Source of the DNA: Nitrospiria bacterium
Lineage (GTDB): Bacteria > Nitrospirota > UBA9217
Reading direction: 5' to 3'
NCBI GenBank assembly: GCA_919901555.1
Contig: CAKKPG010000018.1
Coordinates: forward strand, 36,702 to 100,701
Length of the DNA stretch: 64,000 nucleotides
A model generated the notes under the pieces. It made no database searches. It had not been told where the DNA came from and saw only the letters and a program-made list of their open reading frames with translations. The position numbers and the translations under genes are program-made. This document shows, in pieces, positions 9,182 to 18,090 of the stretch; the first letter of the stretch is position 1; each line of letters starts with the position of its first letter.

Positions 9182-10597
9182 ATGTTTAAAAAAGTCTTGA
9201 TAACCAACCGCGGCGAGATCGCCCTCAGGATCATCCGCGCCTGCAATGAACTGGGGCTGCGTACCGTGGCCATCCATTCCGAGGCGGACGCCACGACGCT
9301 CTACGTGAAAAAGGCGGACGAGGCCGCCCTCATCGGCCCCGGCCCCCTTGCGGGCTATCTCAACATCTACGGCATCATCGACCTCGCCAAGCAGATGGGC
9401 GCCGACGCCATCCACCCCGGCTACGGATTTCTTTCCGAGAATGCCGAATTCGGCCGGGCCTGCGCCGATGCCGGCATCATCTTCATCGGCCCCCATCCGC
9501 AGGCCATCAAAGACATGGGTCTCAAGATCGAGGCCCGGCAGAAGATGGCCTCCATCGGCGTACCGGTCATCCCCGGGTCGACGGCCCTCCATTCCGAGGA
9601 AGAGGCCGTCGAAGCGGCCGAGAAGATCGGCTATCCCGTGATCCTCAAGGCCTCGGCCGGAGGAGGAGGCCGGGGACTCCGGGTCTGCTGGAACGCGAAC
9701 AACGTGCGCCGCATGCTTCCCCTGGCCGTGGGCGAGGCGAAAAAGGCCTTCGGCAACGACGCCGTGTTCATCGAAAAGTACATCGAAGAGCCGCACCATA
9801 TCGAGTTCCAGATCGTCGCGGACAAACACGGCAATGTCATTCACCTCGGCGAACGCGACTGCTCGCTCCAGCGCAGGCACCAGAAGCTCGTGGAGATCGC
9901 TCCCTCGCTCATCCTCGATGACAAGCTCAGGCGGGAAATGGGCGAGGCCGCGGTCACGGTGGCCAGGTCCGTGGGCTACGACAACGTGGGCACCGTCGAG
10001 TTCCTCGTGGACAAGAACAGGAACTATTACTTCCTCGAGATGAACACCCGCATCCAGGTGGAGCATACGATCACCGAGGAGATCACCGGCATAGACCTGG
10101 TCCAGACCATGATCCGCATCGCCGCGGGCGAGAAGCTGCCCCTGAAGCAGGAAGACGTCACCCTCCGGGGCTACGCCATCCAGTGCCGGATCAACGCCGA
10201 AGACCCGCTGAACGACTTTCTGCCCGCCATTGGCAAGATCACGGGCTATTACTCTCCGGGAGGATACGGCGTCCGCATCGACGGCAACGTGTACCGCGGG
10301 TATACCGTGCCGCCGTACTACGACTCCCTCCTGGCCAAGCTCGTAGTCCGGGGCGAGACCTGGGATGAAACCGTGCGGCGCATGCACCGCTGCCTGAGCG
10401 AGTACGTGATCCGGGGGGTCAAGACCACCATCCCCTACTATAAAAAAGTTATGGAGGACCCGAAGTTCATCTCCGGGAACTTCAGCACGCGCTACGTAGA
10501 GGAACAGGCGGAAAAACTCTCCTACGAGCACGAGAAGGACCCCGCTGATGCCGCCATCGCCATCGCCGCGGCGATTGTGGCGCATTCGAAGGTCTAA
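9182..10597 (+). CDS. pycA: Pyruvate carboxylase subunit A (biotin carboxylase)
   Basis: 471 aa, the usual size of a stand-alone biotin carboxylase (AccC/PycA). N-terminal [21 protein letters not shown]-grasp glycine-rich loop [32 protein letters not shown] and [20 protein letters not shown] carry the ATP, bicarbonate and biotin catalytic residues. It carboxylates biotin on the partner subunit using ATP and bicarbonate. The partner encoded next has an oxaloacetate decarboxylase/carboxyltransferase domain and a biotinyl domain, which favours pyruvate carboxylase (anaplerotic oxaloacetate synthesis) over acetyl-CoA carboxylase. It may also serve acetyl-CoA carboxylase if no other accC exists. 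Confidence 0.93.
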   Translation: MFKKVLITNRGEIALRIIRACNELGLRTVAIHSEADATTLYVKKADEAALIGPGPLAGYLNIYGIIDLAKQMGADAIHPGYGFLSENAEFGRACADAGIIFIGPHPQAIKDMGLKIEARQKMASIGVPVIPGSTALHSEEEAVEAAEKIGYPVILKASAGGGGRGLRVCWNANNVRRMLPLAVGEAKKAFGNDAVFIEKYIEEPHHIEFQIVADKHGNVIHLGERDCSLQRRHQKLVEIAPSLILDDKLRREMGEAAVTVARSVGYDNVGTVEFLVDKNRNYYFLEMNTRIQVEHTITEEITGIDLVQTMIRIAAGEKLPLKQEDVTLRGYAIQCRINAEDPLNDFLPAIGKITGYYSPGGYGVRIDGNVYRGYTVPPYYDSLLAKLVVRGETWDETVRRMHRCLSEYVIRGVKTTIPYYKKVMEDPKFISGNFSTRYVEEQAEKLSYEHEKDPADAAIAIAAAIVAHSKV

Positions 10598-10751
10598 AAG
10601 ACGCAAAGAGCATAGCGCAGAGAGCATGGCGGAATGGCATGGAGCATGGTGCATAGGGCTTAAATCTTTTACCCCTTGCGCTCTGCTCTCTGCGGTTTTG
10701 CCATTACCCTATGCCCTCTGCTCCATGCCCTATGCGGTTTTGGGAGTTGAA
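10598..10751. repeat. Word-like inverted repeat between pycA and pycB (gcatagggc type)
   Basis: Left words (catagcgcagagagcatgg, gcatggtgcatagggc) and right words (gccctatgccctctgctcc) are imperfect inverted copies able to fold into a long stem. The ORF track reads through it (ORF start 10548), but that extension is not real protein. It separates two genes that must work together and could tune pycB expression. Confidence 0.65.
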
Positions 10752-12605
10752 ATGCCGAACAGTAAGAAGACAGCTGCAAAAAAAGTCCGGATCATGGACA
10801 CCACCCTCCGGGACGCGCACCAGAGCCTGCTCGCCACCCGGATGAAGACGGAAGACCTTCTTCCCGTGGCCGAGGTGATGGACGGCATCGGGTTCTGGTC
10901 CGTCGAGGTCTGGGGAGGCGCGACGTTCGACACCTGTCTTCGCTTTCTCCGGGAAGACCCCTGGGAGCGGCTGCGCGCGCTCAAGAAGGCCTTCAAGAAG
11001 ACGCCGCTCCAGATGCTGCTCCGCGGGCAGAACGTGGTGGGCTACCGCCATTACGCCGACGACGTCGTGGAGCGGTTCGTCGAAAAGGCCGTCGAGAACG
11101 GCATGAACGTGTTCCGCATCTTCGACGCCCTGAACGACTTCCGGAACATCAAGTCCTCGGTCAAGGCCGTGATCAAGTCCGGCGGCAAGGTGGAGGCCGC
11201 TTTCTGCTACACCCTGGGGCATATCTATAATAACGATGTGTTCGTTGACATGGCCAAAAAGCTGGAGGACATGGGCACGGACACCCTCTGCATCAAGGAC
11301 ATGGCGGGGCTCCTGGCGCCCATGGACGCTTATGATCTTGTGAGCAAGCTCAAAAAATCCATCGGCCTGCCCATCCATCTTCATACGCACGACACGAGCG
11401 CCATGGCCGTGGCGACGACGCTCAAGGCTATTGAGGCGGGAGTGGATATTGTAGACTGTGCAGCCTCGTCCATGGCCGGCGGCACAAGCCAGCCGCCCTT
11501 GGAGACCATGGTCCATATCCTGAAAGGGACTCCCCACGACACCGGCCTCGACCTCAAGCTCATCGGCCAGGTGACGGAACACTTCAAGAGCGTGCGCAGG
11601 AAATACCATGCCTTCGAGAGCGAATACACCGGCATCGACCCCAATGCCATCATCTATCAGGTCCCGGGCGGCATGATCTCGAACCTCGCCACTCAGCTCA
11701 AGGAACAGAACGCGCTGAACCGCATGGAAGAGGTGATGGCCGAGGTGCCGCGGGTGCGTGAGGATTTCGGCTTCCCGCCCCTCGTCACCCCGTCGAGCCA
11801 AATCGTCGGCACCCAGGCGACCCTCAACATCGTTACGGGCGAGCGGTACAAGGTCGTCACGAGCGAGGTCAAGAACTACCTCAAGGGGCTCTACGGCAAG
11901 CCGCCTGCGCCGGTGAACGCGGACATCAGAAAGAAGATCCTCGGCGATGAAGCCGTGGTGGAAGTGCGGCCCGCCGACCTCCTGGAGCCGGAGCTCGAGA
12001 AAGCCAGGAAAGAGGCCGGCGAAAAGGCGAAGACCGATGAAGACGTGATCTCGTACGCATTGTTCCCGAAGATATTCCTTGAGTTCGCCGAGCTCAGGGA
12101 CAAGGGCTTCCCGCCCGAGGAGCCGAAGAAGCCCGCGGCAGCGGCGGCCCCCGGCGAGGCCGGGCCGACCCTTGCTCCCTCGGAATTCATGATCAACGTG
12201 CACGGCGAGTCGTACCACATCAAGGTCGGCGGCAAGGGCCACAAGTCCGAGGGCAAGCGGCCCTACTTCCTCTGGGTGGACAACCAGCTCGTCGAGGTCC
12301 TGGTCGAGCCCCTCGTCGAGGTGCTCCCGTCCGAGGAAGGTAAAATATCGCCGAACGTGGGCGGCCGGTCCAAGCGGCCCAAGGCCAAGGAACCCGGCGA
12401 CGTGACCGCGCCCATGCCGGGGGCGGTGGTCAAGATCAAGGTGAAAGTGGGCGACCAGGTCAAGGCCGGCGACACGGTCCTGATCATCGAGGCCATGAAG
12501 ATGGAGAACGAGGTCCACACCCCGGTAACGGGCGAGGTGAAGGAGATCCACGTCAAGGAAGGCGACAGCGTGAACCCCGACGAGGCGCTGGTGGTGGTAA
12601 GATAA
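10752..12605 (+). CDS. pycB: Pyruvate carboxylase subunit B (carboxyltransferase + biotinyl domain)
   Basis: 617 aa from ATG 10752; the upstream part of the ORF is repeat DNA. Residues about 13-300 are the HMGL-like carboxyltransferase (MDTTLRDAHQSLLATRM; metal-binding LHTHDTSAMAV). A conserved PYC_OADA domain follows (to ~470), then a linker rich in Pro/Ala and a C-terminal biotinyl domain with the EAMKMENEV attachment site (Lys is biotinylated). It transfers the carboxyl group from biotin to pyruvate. Oxaloacetate decarboxylase alpha subunit is the alternative name, but the sodium-pump beta and gamma subunits are absent and biotin carboxylase is adjacent. Confidence 0.93.
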   Translation: MPNSKKTAAKKVRIMDTTLRDAHQSLLATRMKTEDLLPVAEVMDGIGFWSVEVWGGATFDTCLRFLREDPWERLRALKKAFKKTPLQMLLRGQNVVGYRHYADDVVERFVEKAVENGMNVFRIFDALNDFRNIKSSVKAVIKSGGKVEAAFCYTLGHIYNNDVFVDMAKKLEDMGTDTLCIKDMAGLLAPMDAYDLVSKLKKSIGLPIHLHTHDTSAMAVATTLKAIEAGVDIVDCAASSMAGGTSQPPLETMVHILKGTPHDTGLDLKLIGQVTEHFKSVRRKYHAFESEYTGIDPNAIIYQVPGGMISNLATQLKEQNALNRMEEVMAEVPRVREDFGFPPLVTPSSQIVGTQATLNIVTGERYKVVTSEVKNYLKGLYGKPPAPVNADIRKKILGDEAVVEVRPADLLEPELEKARKEAGEKAKTDEDVISYALFPKIFLEFAELRDKGFPPEEPKKPAAAAAPGEAGPTLAPSEFMINVHGESYHIKVGGKGHKSEGKRPYFLWVDNQLVEVLVEPLVEVLPSEEGKISPNVGGRSKRPKAKEPGDVTAPMPGAVVKIKVKVGDQVKAGDTVLIIEAMKMENEVHTPVTGEVKEIHVKEGDSVNPDEALVVVR

Positions 12606-12702
12606 AGCAATCCGCATAGGGCATAGAGCAGAGAGAATTGATGGGCCGGCTTATTATCTTTTGCCCCATGCGCCATGCACTCTGCTCTTTGCTGCATAAA
12701 CC
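12606..12702. repeat. Word-like inverted repeat downstream of pycB
   Basis: gcatagggcatagagcagag on the left and ccatgcgccatgcactctgc on the right are imperfect inverted copies of the same type as at 10598-10751. It runs up to the start of the next gene. Confidence 0.6.
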
Positions 12703-13404
12703 ATGGAAGAACTGAGTACCATACAAAAGATCGTCGTCATCGCCCCGCCTTTTGTTTTGGCCGTTATACTTCATGAAGTAACTCATGGCTGGATAGCGGA
12801 AAAACTCGGCGACCCGACAGCTCGCAATGCCGGGAGACTCACGCTCAATCCCATTCGGCACATAGACCTGTACTGGACCATTATAATGCCGCTCCTGCTC
12901 TATTTTACGATAGGCTTCGTTGTTGGCGGCGCAAAACCGGTGCCGATCAACCCCTATAACTTTAAAAATCCTAAGCGGGATATGGCACTTTCGTCCCTGG
13001 CTGGTCCAGGCGTGAATTTGCTCTTGGGTGTTGCTTTTGCTTTCCTTCTGAGAAGCATCCTGCCCATTTTGAAAGAAATTGTTCCAGACGCAGTCTGGGA
13101 ACCGGCCGCCCTTCCCGTTGCACTGATGCTCGGTACCGGTGTCGTTATCAATGTTGCACTTGCCGTGTTCAACATGATCCCCATACCGCCTCTTGACGGC
13201 AGCAGAATCGTGTATTGGCTCTTGCCGGACAAACAGGCTGCCGCCTACTATCGACTTGAGCCTTACGGCATTCTCATTCTTATGGCGTTATTGGCGCTCA
13301 GGATACTTGGAACTATTGTCTGGCCGATTATAGTCTCTATACTTTACTTTCTTCTCGGCGAGGACCTTCTCGTGTTTCTCGCAAATTATCTTCTGAAAAG
13401 GTAA
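12703..13404 (+). CDS. Site-2 protease family (M50) membrane metalloprotease
   Basis: 233 aa, several membrane segments. The zinc-binding HEVTH motif lies in the first segment (ILHEVTHGWIAEKLGD), and the second conserved motif NMIPIPPLDGSRIV supplies the third ligand (Asp of PPLDG). This is the short PDZ-less M50 form. It sits directly before trpS, a neighbourhood frequently seen for this family. The substrate is unknown; intramembrane cleavage of a regulator or remnant signal peptides is the family role. Confidence 0.9.
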   Translation: MEELSTIQKIVVIAPPFVLAVILHEVTHGWIAEKLGDPTARNAGRLTLNPIRHIDLYWTIIMPLLLYFTIGFVVGGAKPVPINPYNFKNPKRDMALSSLAGPGVNLLLGVAFAFLLRSILPILKEIVPDAVWEPAALPVALMLGTGVVINVALAVFNMIPIPPLDGSRIVYWLLPDKQAAAYYRLEPYGILILMALLALRILGTIVWPIIVSILYFLLGEDLLVFLANYLLKR

Positions 13405-13428
13405 GGGCGGGGTTAAAAAGGATTTACC

Positions 13429-14412
13429 ATGCCGAAAAAACGCGTCTTAAGCGGAATGCAGCCGAGCGGCCTCCTGCACCTCGGGAATTTGATGGGCGCC
13501 CTGGACAACTGGAAGAAGCTCCAGGACGAGTACGACTGCTATTACTTCATCGCGGACTGGCACGCCCTCACCACGCAGTACGCCGACACGTCCAAAATGC
13601 GCGCCTTTATCCGGGAGATGATCATCGACTGGCTCGCGGCCGGCATCGACCCGGAAAAATCCGTCATCTTCCAGCAGTCCCGGCTCCCCGAGCATGCCGT
13701 GCTCCATGTTCTCCTTTCGATGATCACACCGCTCCCGTGGCTTGAACGGGTGCCCACGTACAAGGAGAAGATGGAGCAGGTCCAGGACAAGGACCTGCAT
13801 ACCTACGGGTTCCTGGGCTATCCCGTGCTCCAGGCCGCGGACATTCTCATCTATAAGGCGGATTTCGTGCCCGTGGGCATCGATCAGCTCCCGCACCTGG
13901 AGCTCACCCGGGAAATCGGCCGCCGGTTCAACTCCTTGTACGGCGGGATTCTGGCCGAGCCCCAGCCGCTCCTGACGCAGTATCCCAAGCTTCTGGGCAC
14001 CGACGGCCGCAAGATGAGCAAGAGCTACAATAATACGATCAACCTTTCGGACAGCCCCGGGGAGATCACCAAAAAGCTCATGGCGATGATCACCGACCCG
14101 GCACGGATGCGGCGGCAGGACCCCGGGAATCCCGATGTCTGTCCCCTCTTCGCCCTCGACAGGATCTTCGCGCCGAAAGAGTGGTGCGATTACGTCGACG
14201 TGGAATGCCGCCGCGCAGGCCTCGGATGCGTGGACGACAAAAAGGAGCTCCTGAAGCGCCTCCTGGCTTATCTCAAGCCCATCCAGGACAAGAGGAAGGA
14301 GCTCTCCGCCGACCCCGGGAAGATCGCCGGGATCATTGCCGAAGGCTCACGCAAGGCGCGAGCTCTTGCTCAGAAGACGCTGGCCGAAGTGAACGAGGCG
14401 ATGAAGCTGTAG
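13429..14412 (+). CDS. trpS: Tryptophanyl-tRNA synthetase
   Basis: 327 aa, normal for bacterial TrpRS. The class I HIGH-type signature appears as PSGLLHLGNLMGAL and the KMSKS loop as GRKMSKSYNNTI. It charges tRNA-Trp in the cytoplasm. It starts 24 bp after the site-2 protease gene, so the two are probably cotranscribed. Confidence 0.96.
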   Translation: MPKKRVLSGMQPSGLLHLGNLMGALDNWKKLQDEYDCYYFIADWHALTTQYADTSKMRAFIREMIIDWLAAGIDPEKSVIFQQSRLPEHAVLHVLLSMITPLPWLERVPTYKEKMEQVQDKDLHTYGFLGYPVLQAADILIYKADFVPVGIDQLPHLELTREIGRRFNSLYGGILAEPQPLLTQYPKLLGTDGRKMSKSYNNTINLSDSPGEITKKLMAMITDPARMRRQDPGNPDVCPLFALDRIFAPKEWCDYVDVECRRAGLGCVDDKKELLKRLLAYLKPIQDKRKELSADPGKIAGIIAEGSRKARALAQKTLAEVNEAMKL

Positions 14413-14477
14413 CAAGGATCTCTGTTCCCTTTCGCGCTTACCTGCCTTCTGCGGTCGCGCTACTTCAAGAAAAAACC

Positions 14478-14506
14478 TTGACAATACAGGGCGTCTCTCC
14501 TATTAT
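14478..14506 (+). promoter_or_regulatory. Near-consensus sigma70-type promoter
   Basis: TTGACA (14478-14483), exactly 17 bp, TATTAT (14501-14506), about 40 bp before the polyprenyl synthase start. Confidence 0.8.
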
Positions 14507-14547
14507 TCACCAGGAGAACTGCCGCAAGCTCTCCGGGATAGACCCTC

Positions 14548-15531
14548 ATGATTACAACACTTCAGGACGTCTTAAAAGAGTACCATTCCGATATGGAACG
14601 CATGGAGCGCAGGATCCATGAGAGCCTGGGCACCGACGTTCCGCTCATTCAGCAGGTCAGCAAATACATCCTCGGCGCAGGCGGCAAGCGCTTCCGTCCC
14701 ATGCTCCATCTGCTTTCCGCGCGGCTCTGCGGGTGCCGGGAACACAATGCCGAATATCTCCTGGGGAGCGTCGTGGAATACATCCACACGGCCTCGCTCC
14801 TGCACGACGACGTGGTTGACGATGCGAAGCTCCGGCGCGGCCGGTCCTCGGCGAACTCCATCTGGGGGAACCAGGCGAGCATCCTCGTCGGCGACTACCT
14901 CTACTCCAAGGCCCTCTACCACGCCGTGCGGCTCCAGAACCAGCGCATCATGGACGTCCTCTCGGAGACCACGACCACCATGTCCGAAGGAGAGGTCCTC
15001 CAGCTCATGCAGATCCAGAACGCGGACATCACCGAGGCGGACTACTTCCGGCTCGTGGAGTGCAAGACCGGCGTGCTCATCGCCGCCGCATGCAGGCTCG
15101 GCGCCATCATCAGCAAAGCGCCGCTCTCGCAGGAGGACGCGGTAACCGCCTACGGCAAGAAGCTGGGCCTCGCGTTCCAGATCACCGACGACACCCTCGA
15201 CTACGCCGCCGACCAGAAGCGGCTCGGTAAGGTCCTGGGCAAGGACCTGGAAGAGGGCAAGGTCACCCTCCCCCTCATCTATCTCATACGCAGGGCGGAC
15301 CCCGGCGAACAGGACCACATCAGGAACATTCTCCAGGCCGATTCCGTCAGCGAGGCGGACCTCACCTATACGCTGGGGCTGATGACCAGGCACGGGGCCG
15401 TGGACGATGCGCTCCGCCTGGCGCAGTCCCTCTCCGACGAGGCCAAGGCGTCCCTTTCCGTCTTTCCTGACTCGTTGCCGCGCCAGGCGCTTGCGGCACT
15501 CGCGGATTATGTGGTCCAGCGGGAGATGTAA
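14548..15531 (+). CDS. ispB: Polyprenyl diphosphate synthase (octaprenyl-type)
   Basis: 327 aa. The first aspartate-rich motif is LLHDDVVDDAKLRRG and the second is ITDDTLDY; GGKRFRPML is the conserved IPP-binding region. A long-chain trans-prenyl synthase adds isopentenyl units to make the quinone side chain, fitting the nuo genes at the window end. Chain length is inferred only from family resemblance. Its stop overlaps the next start by one base, so it heads a small operon. Confidence 0.92.
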   Translation: MITTLQDVLKEYHSDMERMERRIHESLGTDVPLIQQVSKYILGAGGKRFRPMLHLLSARLCGCREHNAEYLLGSVVEYIHTASLLHDDVVDDAKLRRGRSSANSIWGNQASILVGDYLYSKALYHAVRLQNQRIMDVLSETTTTMSEGEVLQLMQIQNADITEADYFRLVECKTGVLIAAACRLGAIISKAPLSQEDAVTAYGKKLGLAFQITDDTLDYAADQKRLGKVLGKDLEEGKVTLPLIYLIRRADPGEQDHIRNILQADSVSEADLTYTLGLMTRHGAVDDALRLAQSLSDEAKASLSVFPDSLPRQALAALADYVVQREM

Positions 15532-16040
15532 TGCACGCCCTCGTGAAGCTTGCGAAAGACGCCGTGGAACTCTACGTGCGGGAAGGCAAGGCCCTCGCCG
15601 TGCGGGAAGATGCGCTGGGTCCCGAGTTCCGTGAGCGTGCAGCCGTGTTCGTCTGTCTCAAGATCAGGGGGGTGCTCAGGGGCTGCATCGGGACCTTCCA
15701 GCCGTCAGAACCGACCATCGCCCAGGAAACCGTGCGCAACGCCATCAGCGCCGCCACCTGCGACCCCCGCTTCATGTGCATCCGGCCCGAGGAGCTGGAC
15801 AGCATCGAGTACACCGTGGATGTGCTCACGCCGCCCGAACCGGTCAGGGATGCCGGCGAACTGGACCCGCGGCGCTACGGCGTCCTTGTTCAGTCAGGCG
15901 CACGGCGGGGACTGCTCCTGCCGGACCTCGAAGGCGTGGACACGGTGGATGAGCAGATCGGCATCTCCATGCAAAAGGCGGGCATCCCGTCAGGTGCTCC
16001 CGTCAGCTTATTTAGGTTCGAGGTGAGGCGCTATACATGA
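15531..16040 (+). CDS. amrA: AMMECR1 domain protein (AmrA-type)
   Basis: 169 aa. The signature LRGCIGTFQPSEPTIAQETV and the following AISAATCDPRF belong to the AMMECR1/TIGR00296 family. In bacteria this family often neighbours the Memo and radical-SAM genes of the AmmeMemoRadiSam system, but those partners are not in this window. The molecular function is not firmly known. ATG overlaps the preceding stop by one base, implying coupling. Confidence 0.88.
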   Translation: MHALVKLAKDAVELYVREGKALAVREDALGPEFRERAAVFVCLKIRGVLRGCIGTFQPSEPTIAQETVRNAISAATCDPRFMCIRPEELDSIEYTVDVLTPPEPVRDAGELDPRRYGVLVQSGARRGLLLPDLEGVDTVDEQIGISMQKAGIPSGAPVSLFRFEVRRYT

Positions 16041-16420
16041 AGAAACGGAAGAAGGATCCCGAGAAGACCGTGGTAAGGAGGGTGAACGTGGACAGAATGG
16101 ATCGTGGCGGTGGTGGTGATGATGACGCGGCGCAGAAGGCCAAGCTCATATTTCTTTCCCTCGCCGCCCTCGTGGTGGTCCTCCTTCTGACCAGTTTCAT
16201 CTATGCCGGCAAGGCGCGGTCCGCGCGAAACGCCGCGCTCCAGGAGCTCGAGGCGTGCAAGCAGGACAATGCCAAGCTCACCCAGTGGCTCGAGGAGAGG
16301 ACCCACGAAGTCGAGAAGCTCAAGAAGCAGGGCCAGAAAAAACCCCAGGCCAAGGCAAAAACGCCGGCGAAGAAGAAGACCTCTTCGAAAAAGACCTCCA
16401 GGACCGTCAAAAACAGATAA
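16037..16420 (+). CDS. Small membrane-anchored coiled-coil protein with Lys-rich tail
   Basis: 127 aa, overlapping the AMMECR1 gene by 4 nt (ATGA). A basic N-terminus (KKRKKDPEKTVVRRV) and a Gly/Asp patch precede one membrane helix (about 36-57). A short heptad-like helix (about 60-97) and a Lys/Ala-rich tail follow (KKPQAKAKTPAKKK). The tail is histone H1-like in composition and could bind nucleic acid or the cell wall. No family recognised; the name is descriptive only. Confidence 0.7.
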   Translation: MKKRKKDPEKTVVRRVNVDRMDRGGGGDDDAAQKAKLIFLSLAALVVVLLLTSFIYAGKARSARNAALQELEACKQDNAKLTQWLEERTHEVEKLKKQGQKKPQAKAKTPAKKKTSSKKTSRTVKNR

Positions 16421-16513
16421 TAAATCGGATGCAGAGCAGAGCACGGGCACGAAGGAGTGATGCCCCGATGGCGTTGCATCGAGGTTGAGACAACGAGAAG
16501 AAAGGAGGCTTTC

Positions 16514-16990
16514 ATGGATAGCCGTCAGCGTGTTTCTTCATATGAATACAAAAATGTTTTCCTTGCCATCGTCATCCGGCAGGCCCCGGAGCTGGGGTCT
16601 GATGCGTTTTTTTTCTGTTCCGGCATCAACCTTTCACGGTTCGTACCGCTCGCCCGGCAGAGCTTCGGCATCTGCTCCAACCCCGCATTCAAGGGCCTCC
16701 AGCTGCTGAGGGCCGATGTTTCGGCCTTCGTCCGGGAAAAGGGCGTAACACCCCGAAGCGGCGGCGAAAAATCCTGCGGCGATACCTCTCCCCGCGAAGA
16801 CGGCTGGTACCGCGAAAGCATGGTCCTGGAGAACGTCTCCAAGGGTTTTCTTCAGGAGCTGCTGCGGTTCAGCGTCACCAGCCTGCTCCAGAGAGTGCTC
16901 CCGGTCTGCAGGCCCGGGCTCAAGCTTCCTGCATTTTTTCCTGATCCCGGGAAGCTCCAAGCGTATCTTGAAACGCTTGGCCGGACGTAA
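16514..16990 (+). CDS. Hypothetical protein (158 aa)
   Basis: The ORF track begins at 16457, but ATG 16514 has an excellent AAAGGAGG about 7 nt upstream and is preferred. No signal peptide or membrane segment is evident. The N-terminus (SSYEYKNVFLAIVIRQAPEL) and C-terminus (LLQRVLPVCRPGLKLPAFFP) are hydrophobic-patterned as in a folded cytosolic protein, but I do not recognise the family. A long antisense ORF (16634-17353) is judged a shadow. It ends 18 nt before the deacetylase gene, so it may belong to that unit. Confidence 0.6.
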   Translation: MDSRQRVSSYEYKNVFLAIVIRQAPELGSDAFFFCSGINLSRFVPLARQSFGICSNPAFKGLQLLRADVSAFVREKGVTPRSGGEKSCGDTSPREDGWYRESMVLENVSKGFLQELLRFSVTSLLQRVLPVCRPGLKLPAFFPDPGKLQAYLETLGRT

Positions 16991-17008
16991 GGAAAATAGG
17001 AGCACTGA

Positions 17009-18055
17009 ATGTCGGGAATCGCTCTCATCAAAGACGACCGGTACCTGGAGCACAACGCCGGCGAAGGCCACCCGGAGAGTCCGAACCGGCTGCGGGTGAT
17101 CTACGACCTCGTCGAGAAAGAATTCTCCCATCTGCCCCTCATACCGCCCCGCCTTGCCACGGAAGATGAGCTTGCCCTGATCCACGACCCCTTTTACATC
17201 CGGACAATCGCGAACACCGAGGGCAGGCCCCACGCCCAGCTCGATGCCGATACGGGTCTCTCGGCCCGTTCCTATGAGATTGCCCGCCTCGCTGCCGGAG
17301 GGCTTCTTGAGGCAGTGGACACACTGCTTCAAACTCCAAACTCTAAACTCCAAACTCTAAACTCTATTTTTGCTTTCGTCCGCCCCCCCGGCCACCACGC
17401 GGAACCTCAGAAAGGAATGGGCTTCTGTCTCTTCAACAACGTGGCCATTGCAGCGGAATACGCGAAGAAGAAGCACGGCCTCAAGAGAGTCCTTATCGTC
17501 GACTGGGACCTTCACCACGGCAACGGCACCCAGCGGGCGTTCTATGAAGACCCCGGCGTCCTGTTCTTTTCCTCCCACCAGTACCCCTACTACCCCGGAA
17601 CGGGCGGTTTCGACGAAGCGGGAAGCGGCAAAGGAGAAGGGTTCACGGTGAACGCACCCTTTCCTGCCGGGTTCGGCGACGCAGAATACCTCGCCGTATA
17701 CGAGAAAGTGCTGAAACCCGTTGCCCTGGAATTCAAACCTGAACTGGTCCTCGTCTCCGCCGGCTTCGACCCCTTCATCAAGGACCCCCTCGGCGGCATG
17801 CACGTGACCGCGGCCGGCTTCGGCGCCCTCGCCGCCCTGGTCCGGCAGATCGCGGAATCCACCTGTTCAGGAAAAGTCCTTCTCACTCTCGAAGGCGGCT
17901 ACAACCCGGAAGGTCAGCGGGACGGCGTCAGGGCCGTGTTGAATGCCTTCACGAAACCCCACGAGCCAATAGGCGCCTCCGGCGCGCCCGCAGCCGAAGG
18001 GGTCATCCGGAACATCATCTCCCATCAGAAAAAATACTGGAAGAGCTTGAGATAG
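17009..18055 (+). CDS. Histone-deacetylase-family protein (AcuC/acetylpolyamine amidohydrolase-like)
   Basis: 348 aa, typical length. Catalytic signatures are present: FVRPPGHHAEPQKGMGFCLF (the His-His pair), DWDLHHGNGTQRAF (zinc ligands Asp and His), SAGFDPFIKDPLGG (third ligand Asp) and LEGGYN. It is a zinc-dependent deacetylase of acetylated proteins, polyamines or related amides; the substrate is not evident. A 36-nt low-complexity stretch at 17330-17365 adds about 12 residues (TPNSKLQTLNS) just before the catalytic block, at a point where homologues normally have a short loop. Confidence 0.92.
   Translation: MSGIALIKDDRYLEHNAGEGHPESPNRLRVIYDLVEKEFSHLPLIPPRLATEDELALIHDPFYIRTIANTEGRPHAQLDADTGLSARSYEIARLAAGGLLEAVDTLLQTPNSKLQTLNSIFAFVRPPGHHAEPQKGMGFCLFNNVAIAAEYAKKKHGLKRVLIVDWDLHHGNGTQRAFYEDPGVLFFSSHQYPYYPGTGGFDEAGSGKGEGFTVNAPFPAGFGDAEYLAVYEKVLKPVALEFKPELVLVSAGFDPFIKDPLGGMHVTAAGFGALAALVRQIAESTCSGKVLLTLEGGYNPEGQRDGVRAVLNAFTKPHEPIGASGAPAAEGVIRNIISHQKKYWKSLR
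17330..17365. repeat. Low-complexity word repeat inside the deacetylase gene
   Basis: Alternating caaactccaaactctaaac units fill 36 nt in frame and read as PNSKLQTLNS. The same wording style (NSKLKIQN) occurs at the pseudopilin start at 34666. Length is a multiple of three, so the frame is kept. Confidence 0.75.
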
Positions 18056-18090
18056 CAAAAAGCAGCGGGGATATTTTTGAAGAAGCAAGT

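Noticed and set aside
9116-12617. Long minus-strand ORFs (512 and 637 aa) opposite pycA and pycB
   Set aside because: They are antisense shadows of GC-rich genes with unmistakable enzyme motifs on the plus strand.
16634-17353. 239-aa minus-strand ORF
   Set aside because: It overlaps two plus-strand genes, one with strong deacetylase motifs; no motif of its own.
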